Below, piece after piece: positions 33,175-40,727 of a stretch of 64,000 nt of DNA. The first letter of the stretch is position 1. Every line of letters begins with the position of its first letter. This stretch comes from Pyropia yezoensis (taxonomy: Eukaryota; Rhodophyta; Bangiophyceae; Bangiales; Bangiaceae), in NCBI GenBank assembly GCA_009829735.1, contig CM020618.1, forward strand, positions 25,269,122 through 25,333,121. Reading direction: 5' to 3'. A model generated the notes under the pieces. The model saw nothing but the letters and a program-made list of their open reading frames with translations. It was not told where the DNA came from and did not search any database. The position numbers and the translations under genes are program-made.

Positions 33175-33627
33175 ATGCCACCGTTCCCCCCCCCCCCGTC
33201 CTCCCGACTGGGCCCGCGCACCCCCCCCCCCCCGGCCAGCCGCTTTCCCCCGTTCGACCTGTGCCCCTCCTTTTTGGAGTCTCTCGAGGGGCAGGACTTG
33301 GCGCGGGTCATCCAGCGCGCTACCCTGGCTCAGGTGGCGGCCCTGGCCAAAGCGGGAACGGCGGCGGCGGCGGCGGTGTGCCGCCGCCGCGCCGCGCCGC
33401 GGCGGCAGGTGCTCGCCGCTATCGGCGTGCCCGCCGCCGTGGCGGCCGCCGACATTGCAGAGGCGGCCGCCGCAGAGGCGGCCGCCGCCGCCACCCGTGC
33501 CACGAAGGCTGCCGCCATCGCGACGGAGGCGGCAGCCAATGCCGAGGTGGCAGCGCTCATGGCAACGGTGGCGGCAGCGCCTCCGCCGGCCGCGGCGTCG
33601 GCGAGCGCGCCAGAAAGCTCGGTATGA
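33175..33627 (+). CDS. Alanine-rich hypothetical protein
   Basis: A 150-codon frame starting ATGCCACCG right after a C/T-rich leader. The first 25 residues are proline-rich, followed by FPPFDLCPSFLESLEGQDL and then a long alanine-rich, probably helical region with regularly spaced charged residues (VIQRATLAQVAALAKAG, EAAAAEAAAAATRATKAA). There is no signal peptide, membrane segment or known domain. Short C-runs near 33187 and 33225 could hide length errors. A longer overlapping plus frame (32784-33800) is an alternative reading but is lower in complexity. Existence of the gene is uncertain; function unknown. Confidence 0.35.
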   Translation: MPPFPPPPSSRLGPRTPPPPASRFPPFDLCPSFLESLEGQDLARVIQRATLAQVAALAKAGTAAAAAVCRRRAAPRRQVLAAIGVPAAVAAADIAEAAAAEAAAAATRATKAAAIATEAAANAEVAALMATVAAAPPPAAASASAPESSV

Positions 33628-34138
33628 TCGCAGAGGGGCAGGCGGCAGGTGGGCGGGGCAGGGTGGGGTGCGAGGGGGGGGGGAGGGGGCGCGGCGGGAG
33701 GGGGAGGGGAGGGGGCGCGGCGGGCGTGAGGGCTCGCCCTCGCTGGCACGAGCCGGCTGGTTTCAGTGTTGGTTTCTATTTCATGACTCTATGGTTTTGA
33801 AGCCCTTCCCTGGTGGGGCCCGCCAGGCAGTGTCGCCGACCGCCAGACGTCCCTCCTTTCCCTCGCGCGGGCAGAGGCGCGGGCACGGCGAAGAGGCGGA
33901 AGATCTGTCCCCCCAACCTCCTCATTTCGCTAGGCGGGCGGGGAGCCCTTCCCCCCGCCCCGCGGCTACCCCTCGGAGGAGTCAGCCACGACCCCCGCCC
34001 TGCGGGCCGCCCGTTGACCATGACAAGGTCCCCGACAGTCAGGCGCCCGCCCACCACGTCCCCCGCGGTGTTGGCATCATGGGATGAGCGACAGACAGGT
34101 GGCCATGCCCATGCTCTAGTTCTGTACAGCCCAGTAGG
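33628..34138. other. No supported gene
   Basis: G-rich stretch (33650-33730) followed by mixed sequence up to the left end of the Tc1/mariner element. No recognisable frame. Confidence 0.4.
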
Positions 34139-34140
34139 TA

Positions 34141-34167
34141 CAGTCGGTACCCAAATTTATCCGTACG
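34141..34167 (+). repeat. Left terminal inverted repeat of the Tc1/mariner element
   Basis: Starts CAGTCGGTACCCAAATTTAT and ends with CCGTACG; preceded by TA. Confidence 0.9.
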
Positions 34168-34235
34168 GCCAATAACGAGATTCGTAGGGAGCGATTTGAC
34201 AGTAAGCAAGCCCTCGATTCCACGCACTGCGCCCA

Positions 34236-35294
34236 TCAATACTTGGTGCTGGCGCCCTGAACGGCGATGACATCGCGCACACGACGGGGCATCGACTCGA
34301 CCAGGGCCTTCCAAAAGGTATGTGGGATGGCGTCCCACTCTCGGCAGAGGGCCCCAAACAGCTCGTCCTTGTTCTTGGGAACTGTGCGGCGCTTTCGCAG
34401 GCGCCTCTCCAGCTCGGCCCAAGCGTTCTCGATGGGGTTGAGGTCGGGGCTCTGCCCGACCCAAGGAAGAACCCGCAGCCCAAGCTGTGCCTTGACCTCC
34501 TTCGACGCCTTGGCCGCGTGGCAGGGTGCTAAGTCCTCTTGCAGCCACGCAGCGTCCGGGGTGCCGTAGTCCGCACAAATCTGGTGCATGACGTAGTCCT
34601 CCAGCACACCGGAGCACTTGGCCGCATTCATGGAACCTTCCACGCTCACCACAGGCGTCCGGCCGCGCGCCGAAAACCCCCCCCACACCATCACCATCTG
34701 ACGCCCGCTCTTGAAGGTAGGGCGCAGGCGATGCGGGGCGGACCGCTCGCCGTTGCGGCGCCACACGCGCGACGAGCTGGCGTCTCGCACCACTAACGAG
34801 CTCTCGTCGGTGAATAACACGGAGGCCCACTCAGCCGTCCAGCCCCGGCGCGCTGTCGCCCACACCAGGCGCTTGGAGACGTTCTTCTCCGACAGGAAGG
34901 GTTTCTTCGCGGCCGTCCGAGAGTGGAACCCCAGGGCCCGGACGGCCCTACGGACAGTGGAGGCTGACACTGCGCTCTTTCTGTGCCCGCCCGATGCCTG
35001 AGAGCACGTGGTGTTGATCATCTCCGTCAGGGCGGCCACAGAGGTAAATCCGCTCTCGTCTATCGACCGTTTGATGCCACGAAGCTCACGGTCCGACAAA
35101 ATCTTGGGACGGCCGCGCTTGTCCACCACGGCGCGGGCTGCCGTTGCGCGCATGGCCATAGCCGCGTTGGCGACGGTGCTCTTGGAGCGGCCCAAAGCGG
35201 TACCGATGGCCAGCAGGGACTTGCCCTGTTGCAGGAGGGCCATGATGGCAGCGCGCTCGCCGTCGGACAGGGGGCGACGTGGTGAGCCCGCCAT
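34236..35294 (-). CDS. Tc1/mariner transposase (DD34E)
   Basis: A 352-residue protein, the usual length for Tc1-type transposases, that cuts and pastes the element by a DDE mechanism. The N-terminal part has paired helix-turn-helix-type DNA binding (residues 10-55 and about 70-122) with a GRPK minor-groove linker at residues 61-64. The catalytic triad is D163 in FTDESS, D254 in QEDLAPCH and E289 in SPDLNPIENAW, with exactly 34 residues between the second D and the E. Reading starts at ATG 35294 and the frame is uninterrupted. It fills nearly all of the space between the inverted repeats. With both repeats and the triad intact it could still be active or only recently silenced. Confidence 0.93.
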   Translation of the reverse strand: MAGSPRRPLSDGERAAIMALLQQGKSLLAIGTALGRSKSTVANAAMAMRATAARAVVDKRGRPKILSDRELRGIKRSIDESGFTSVAALTEMINTTCSQASGGHRKSAVSASTVRRAVRALGFHSRTAAKKPFLSEKNVSKRLVWATARRGWTAEWASVLFTDESSLVVRDASSSRVWRRNGERSAPHRLRPTFKSGRQMVMVWGGFSARGRTPVVSVEGSMNAAKCSGVLEDYVMHQICADYGTPDAAWLQEDLAPCHAAKASKEVKAQLGLRVLPWVGQSPDLNPIENAWAELERRLRKRRTVPKNKDELFGALCREWDAIPHTFWKALVESMPRRVRDVIAVQGASTKY

Positions 35295-35455
35295 GGCGCC
35301 TGCCTACCTCGGTGTGGTCCCGGGTGCTGATCTATGGGCTGTTTTATATGAGCCGTGCCGTAGCACTTGGGCGCGGTCACGCGCGGAACGCGGCGATCTC
35401 GCCCCAGATGACTCATTTTCACGCCGTATCTGTCATCTCAAACTTCTCTCAGAAG

Positions 35456-35482
35456 CGTACGGATAAAATTGGGTACCGACTG
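35456..35482 (-). repeat. Right terminal inverted repeat of the Tc1/mariner element
   Basis: Inverse of 34141-34167 with one mismatch; followed by TA. Confidence 0.9.
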
Positions 35483-35484
35483 TA

Positions 35485-36681
35485 CATACTGTACGACGGA
35501 TGGCAGCAGCAGATGGCCAATAGTCCATAAGAAAAAAAAAAAAAACACGGACGCTGCGACCAGCACAGTGCCTTCCTCCCTCCGCTGCCAGTGCAGTGCC
35601 TTCCTCCCGCTTCTACCGTCGGCATGCAGCGACCACCGGGTTCACTGGAGGCCACGAAGAGCCGGCCGCGCTTGCCAATGGCAGCGGGCAAACCCCGCAC
35701 GGCGTCGCGAGGTACACCACGGCAGAGACAGTGGCGGCACGGACTGCCAAGCGGGCTGGGCACGCGCACCAGACCAGTGGACACACGCGGGGGCGGGCAG
35801 AGGCGGCAACGCGGCAGCAGCATAGGCGACCTGCCCGTCGGTCACGGGGCTTCTTCGACGATGACGGGGCAACAGCGGTGGCGGCCTCGCCCGCAAGGCT
35901 GGCGGCCTCGGCGGCGGGCGCTCTCTCGGTCGCCCCTGGGGCGGGGAAGGGGAAGAAACGTTGTACCACGGGACCGGCACATCGAGCAAGGCCGGCCTCG
36001 GCATGCCCGCCACCCATGCGTGTCACCTCCCGATGGGCCCCGCTCATGTTGCTGCGCCGCACACCCCACCCAGAGCTGCGCCTGCAGCCCCTTCTTCCAC
36101 CAGACTGCCGCCGCGGTGATGGCGCGAGTGGCAGAGTACCCCCCCCCTCCCCGGCGAAGCCGGAAGGGGCCGCCGCCGCCGCCGTGACTGGCGGGGAGGG
36201 CGCCCCCCACCTGATGGCCCACCGTCCTGCCCGCCGCACTGGCGCGAGCTGCAGCAGCGGGGAGGGAGACACGTGCCGATGACGCTGCTGAGAGAGAGGC
36301 GGGAGGTCGCCGACCGCCCCACAGCAAAGAGCAACGGCCTACTGTCCTGCCCACGCCGGGGGGCGCGGCTAGAAGCCGCGGCGGGGGGGGGGTGACGATG
36401 TGAGGGCGCCCGCCCACACGGGTGAGAGTGCAGGCGTATGCAAAGCAGAACCGCGCCCCCGTGGGGACCGTTGGCCGAGGGTCCTCTTCACATCCGCAGC
36501 CTTGACCTTGACCTCTTCCGCTGCGCCGCGGTACGGTGACCGCTGCTCGGCACCGTCTTGCCAGTCTCTCCGACGTCCCCCCGTTCTTCCCCCCTTCTCG
36601 CTGCCCTCCCCAGTGGCCGAGCCCCCCTCGTCCCCCCCTTCAACCCCCCCCCCCCTCCTCCCTGCACCGGCGCGCACTACG
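35485..36681. other. No firm gene; C-rich leader of the next gene at the right end
   Basis: A run of 14 A follows 35531. GTGCCTTCCTCCC is duplicated near 35569 and 35599. A 228-codon plus frame (35596-36282) and a 219-codon minus frame (35613-36272) overlap, and neither shows a domain. From about 36540 the plus strand is strongly C/T-rich up to the ATG at 36682, probably the promoter and 5' UTR of that gene. Confidence 0.4.
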
Positions 36682-37107
36682 ATGCACTTTCGAGTGCTCT
36701 TCCTGGCCGTGGCGCTCCTCGCCGCCGCGGCGGCCGTCACCGCGACGGGCGTCAACAAGGCGTGCACCATCAAGGACCCGTGCAACGGCAAGCCCACCCG
36801 CATGACCGTCGGCCGCGTGTACGAAAACTTCCTCTGCCGCGACTGGTACTGGGTGACCCGCGGCTGCACGCTGCTGCTGCTCTGCAAGCACCGGGACGAC
36901 TGCTCGCTGATGCGGCGCGTCACGCCCGTCCGCGGCACCTTCACCGACACCTGCGGCAAGACCTACTACGTCACGGACGACTGCGAGTTTGTCCGCACAG
37001 CAGCGGCGTCACCCCGCCCGACGGCAGCGACGTCACCCCGCCCGACGGCAGCGGCGTCACCCCGCCCGACGGCAGCGGCGTCACCGCGCCCAAAAGCAGC
37101 CGCATGA
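36682..37107 (+). CDS. Small secreted protein with two four-cysteine modules and a repeat tail
   Basis: A 141-residue protein starting after a C/T-rich leader. Residues 1-22 form a signal peptide (MHFRVLFLAVALLAAAAAV, cleavage likely near TATG). The mature part has two copies of C-x5-C-x(16-17)-C-x9-C: CTIKDPC to CRDWYWVTRGC, and CKHRDDC to CGKTYYVTDDC, probably disulfide-bonded. A tail of about four 8-residue repeats (SPRPTAA plus A or T), rich in proline and likely glycosylated or disordered, ends the protein. The same module, also twice, occurs in the protein at 48434-48823. I do not recognise the family. Extracellular or wall role is inference from the signal peptide and cysteines. Confidence 0.8.
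   Translation: MHFRVLFLAVALLAAAAAVTATGVNKACTIKDPCNGKPTRMTVGRVYENFLCRDWYWVTRGCTLLLLCKHRDDCSLMRRVTPVRGTFTDTCGKTYYVTDDCEFVRTAAASPRPTAATSPRPTAAASPRPTAAASPRPKAAA
36998..37093 (+). repeat. 24-bp tandem repeat, four copies, in the protein tail
   Basis: The unit GGCGTCACCCCGCCCGACGG plus four bases repeats in frame, giving 8-residue units. The third base of one codon varies between copies (GGC/GAC). Confidence 0.8.
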
Positions 37108-38380
37108 GGGTGTCGAGTAGGGGGCCTGTGCTGGCACCCCAAGGGCGCACCGAGGGTGCAGCCCGGGGGGGGGGGGGGTAGTGTCCCTGTGAGGGGGGTC
37201 GCCCCGTGAGACGGCCGCGAACGGCCACCGTTCGTATAGTTTGTATTGGCGCCCGCAGACCAAACGCTGCCGCGGGGGGCAGTGGGGGGAGGGACATTTC
37301 TGCTGGTGCACGACAGGGAGGGTGGGGGGAGCTGGCCTCCCGCCGCCGCCGCTCTTTACCCCTTGTACCCACCGCTGGCCGATGCTGTAGGCATGGTCAC
37401 GGCCGCGGTGGGAAAGGAGCCACAAACCGCCCGCCATCTCCTGCAAGACCCCCTCCTCCCCAGCTTGGCCGGGCACTTCCCTCGATCCGAGGACCGGCTG
37501 CTTCCCGCTCCGTCGCTCCCCTCCCACCGCCCGTCCTCTCTCCCTCTTCTTTCCTCCCCTCAGGGTGGGCACATCCATGATAAGGACAGCCCCTGCCCTC
37601 ACCCAACACCACCCCACCACCCCGCCACGACCCCACCGCCACTACCACCACCTCCGCCGGGCCCTCTGGCTCCCTCCCACGCAACATCCACGTGTCGCCC
37701 AATGCACAGGGGCGCAGAGCCGCCCCCCCAAAGCAGTGCACAACCGCCACGGTCGGCCACCCAGCCTGCGGGAGGGGCGGGGGTGAGGAAGCGCAGATGG
37801 CCCAGCGACGCTCCCCCGGCCAGCCGCTGCGGGTCGAGCGCCGCGCTGGGACAGCGCCGCGCCGCCGGCAGGCCGCTGCCGCGACGCAGCTCCGGCACCG
37901 AGGGAGAGGGACGGCCGGCTAGCCGCCACCGGAGGGGCGGGGGGGCATTCCGCCTGCCCGCACCAGGGGTCGACCGACCTATACGGAGGGAGATGCCGCC
38001 GCGGCCACCGCCGAGCGAACGCGGAGATGGGCGAGGGGAAAGGCGGCGCGGCTCAAAAAAACGCGCCGTGCGCAGCAGGTGCGTGACTACAGGAGGGGGG
38101 TGAGGGCAGCGTGGCGGTGGCAGTTTTGGGGGGGGGAGGGGAGGGGAGAGTGTTTGGGCGGGAAGGGGTGGCAGGGCAGGGTCGGGCAGAGGGTGCAGGG
38201 AGGGGCCGAGGGGCATCGCGGGGGAGCAGTGGGGGAGCAGAGTGACATGCCTACACTTTGAAGAGACTCTGACCCTGGCATACAAACGCAAAACGACCGG
38301 CTGCGAGACGGTAGGACGGGCGCGGCTCGGCCGGCCTCCCGTCCCGCACCGAGCGCCCGCGCCGGTCAGTTCAACCCCGC

Positions 38381-38411
<31 letters not shown>

Positions 38412-38417
38412 CCGCCC
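37108..38417. other. No supported gene; convergent 3' flanks
   Basis: Lies between the ends of the secreted-protein gene (plus) and the methyltransferase gene (minus), so it holds both 3' flanks. A 285-codon plus frame (37246-38103) is proline-rich without a domain, and the minus strand frames are G-run artefacts. Confidence 0.4.
38380..38409 (+). repeat. Homopolymer of 30 C
   Basis: An uninterrupted run of 30 C directly before the stop-side end of the methyltransferase gene. The minus strand is G30 and could form a quadruplex. Length in the assembly may be unreliable. Confidence 0.9.
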
Positions 38418-39752
38418 CTATGCACGATCCGACACCCCTACCGACTCGTGGACACACAGCAGGTCGGTGTACCCCCCCTGGGCAACGGCCCAGTCATGAA
38501 AGGCGCCGGCCGTGTCAGCGGTCACGGCCACGCCCGCCCCCCACAGCGGGTGCACCGCCGGCGACGACGTAAAAGCCAGGTGCACGCACCCAAAGTGCGC
38601 TTTCAGCAGGGTTGTCAGCACCTGCAGGCCCGTCTCGCGGCGCCCCAGCAGCCGCGGGTCGTACTCAACGAGCACGTGCGCGACGCGGCCGGCGGCCAGG
38701 GCGGCCGCCGCGCCGGCAAGGACGTGCGCCTCGTAGCCCTGCGTGTCCGTCTTTAGCAGCAGCACCCGCTCCTGTGGGGGCACCCGCTCCGCCAGGAGCC
38801 CGTCAACGGTGTAGACCTCTACCGGGTGGGATACGACCCCCGGCTTCTTCTTGTCCAGGCAGGTGAAGCAGCCCCAGTCGTCCCGGTCCGTGTGGAAGGT
38901 CATGGGCCGGACGCCCCGCTCGTCCGCCACCGCCCCCGCCACGGGGGTGTAGGCGGTCATGCTGGCGTGGACGGGGAGGCCCCGCAGGACCTGCAGGTTG
39001 ACAGGGTTGGGCTCCACCGCCACCACGTGCGAGACGCCCCGCTGCAGCGCCAGCCGCGTGACGGGCCAGCCGCCATTGGCGCCCACGTCCACCACCGCCC
39101 CGGCCGGGGGCGGCGGCGGGGGGGGCACCGCCGCCTTGGACTTGGACGGCGCCGCCGGCAGGGCGGGCGCCCGCCCCCCCCGTGGGCGGAGCACCGCGTC
39201 CGCCGCATCCCGGGGGGAGCACGACGACGCAAGGATGGCGACCGCCCGCATGGCATTGGCGCGCGCGGCGGCCGCCTTTGCCGACGAGCCAGCGGCGCCC
39301 CCTCCCCCCGCCGGCCGCGTGGCGGTCGCGGCGAGCACGTCGAGGGCGGCCCGCAGGGCGGTCGCACGGTCCGCGGGCGCCAGCGCCGCGACCGCCGCCC
39401 GGTCGACCGCCGCGGCGGCCGCCGCCGCTTCCGCCGCCGCCGCCGATGAGGACGCTGCGGCCACCGCCGACAGGGCCGCTGGGGAAGCCACCACCCCGTC
39501 GCCGGCACCCCCCCGGCCGAGGCCGCTGGGTAGCACCCGTCGCAACGCAGACGACGCCGACCCCGCCGTCCAGTTGCCACGGCTTGACGACGACGGGAGG
39601 CGAAAGGAGAGGGTGACGAGCACAAGCACCAGAACCCCCGCCACCGACGCGCCCAGCGTCAGCACTGCCCGTCGGGGGAGCTGCGCAACCTTGCCCCGCA
39701 GCGCGCCGGTTCCTTGCGAGCGCCACCGCAGGGCGCCGCCGGCAGCGTTCAT
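38418..39752 (-). CDS. FkbM-type methyltransferase with N-terminal membrane anchor
   Basis: A 444-residue protein. Residues 30-50 (AVLTLGASVAGVLVLVLVTL) form a single membrane segment after a short basic tail, giving a type II anchor as in Golgi enzymes. Residues about 60-210 are an Ala/Pro-rich linker. The C-terminal half has the FkbM methyltransferase pattern: SAM-binding VVDVGANGGW at 220-229, acidic VEPNP at 246-250, VDGLL at 316-320 and LLLKTDTQGYE at 331-341, followed by VEYDP. FkbM enzymes O-methylate sugars or other hydroxyls, so a role in methylated cell-surface polysaccharide is plausible but inferred. Single exon. It starts at ATG 39752 and is divergent from the Vps39-like gene across a 975-bp spacer. 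Confidence 0.85.
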   Translation of the reverse strand: MNAAGGALRWRSQGTGALRGKVAQLPRRAVLTLGASVAGVLVLVLVTLSFRLPSSSSRGNWTAGSASSALRRVLPSGLGRGGAGDGVVASPAALSAVAAASSSAAAAEAAAAAAAVDRAAVAALAPADRATALRAALDVLAATATRPAGGGGAAGSSAKAAAARANAMRAVAILASSCSPRDAADAVLRPRGGRAPALPAAPSKSKAAVPPPPPPPAGAVVDVGANGGWPVTRLALQRGVSHVVAVEPNPVNLQVLRGLPVHASMTAYTPVAGAVADERGVRPMTFHTDRDDWGCFTCLDKKKPGVVSHPVEVYTVDGLLAERVPPQERVLLLKTDTQGYEAHVLAGAAAALAAGRVAHVLVEYDPRLLGRRETGLQVLTTLLKAHFGCVHLAFTSSPAVHPLWGAGVAVTADTAGAFHDWAVAQGGYTDLLCVHESVGVSDRA

Positions 39753-40727
39753 GCCTCGGCCGTCACGTGACCGCCGTCAGGCGGAGGGAGGATGGGGGGG
39801 GAGGGGAAGGCGGAGGGAGGATGGGGGGGGAGGGGAAGGCGGAGGGGGGGAAGGAGGACGAGTCAGGGGGAAAGGGACAAGGAATAAAGCGACGGGAACG
39901 GGCGGGGCATGGAGCGGCAAAGCGGCTGCGGACGGCAGACGGTCGATGGAGAGAAGACGACACTGGGGGCGGGATCCCGACGTGCGCCCACCACGGGCCC
40001 AACGAGCTGGTGCACCACCCGGCCGCGGGCCTTCGCCACCGCATAGTGGGCGGGCGCACAAGCGCGTGGCCACAGCCAACAGAGGGTGGACCACAAGGGG
40101 GGGGCGGGGGGGGGTCAGGCGTCGCATCACGGACCGTAAGCGCAACTCGGCGCGGCCAAGGACGGCTCGGAATAGGCCCGCCTTATTGGCGGGCGCTGGC
40201 CCTCTCGGTCGACATGGTGTTGCCACCACAAGGGTGAGCCGAATTAGAGCGGCCTGCGAAGCGCAGGATCAGGAGGGGCTTTCACAAATGGGGCCGACTC
40301 GTATCAAGTACGCTTCAAAAGTACCCAAGAGCGGCACACGTGACCTGGCGAACTCCACCATGAATTTCATGCCAATGTACGCTTTCCGCTCTGTGGTTCG
40401 CTTTGTCTTGCAGAGGATTTTACTCCTTTTCGATAGCGATGGTCGGAGGCCACCCTCCTGCCTCGCGTGCCCGCCCTCACCGGGCAGACGCCCACCCACC
40501 AGCCTCCTCCCGCGCCTCCCTCCCCTCCCCCCGCCCCTGCCGTAGATGCCCCTCCCCCTTTGGCTGGAGGAGCCCCTTCCTCATCGGCTGTAGCTGGCGC
40601 CCCCCGCTCTGCTGCGGCCAGTCTCCCCCCTCTCTCCATCTGCTGGTCTTCCTTTTTTCCGCGCTGTCGCCCGGTCCCTTCCCCCCCCCCCCCCTGCCCC
40701 TATCTGCCCCCTCCACGCGGCGACGCC
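39753..40727. promoter_or_regulatory. Divergent intergenic region between FkbM-type and Vps39-like genes
   Basis: Holds the upstream regions of both genes. A 29-bp unit (GGCGGAGGGAGGATGG onward) is repeated twice and partly a third time at about 39779-39850, just upstream of the methyltransferase start. From about 40470 the plus strand is C/T-rich up to ATG 40728, like other leaders here. An open frame continues upstream of 40728 to 40467 but is low-complexity proline/alanine and is more likely 5' UTR. Confidence 0.45.

Larger units (their letters stand above)
34141..35482 (-). mobile_element. Tc1/mariner DNA transposon, apparently complete
   Basis: The 27-bp terminal inverted repeats (34141-34167 and 35456-35482) start CAGTCGGTACCCAA and differ at one base. 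Both are flanked by the TA dinucleotide (34139-34140 and 35483-35484), the target duplication of this superfamily. The 1342-bp interior holds one intact transposase on the minus strand. Seven further bases outside the TA also pair loosely (CAGTAGG against CATACTG), so an outer boundary at 34132/35491 is an alternative, but it lacks TA on both sides. Confidence 0.92.
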
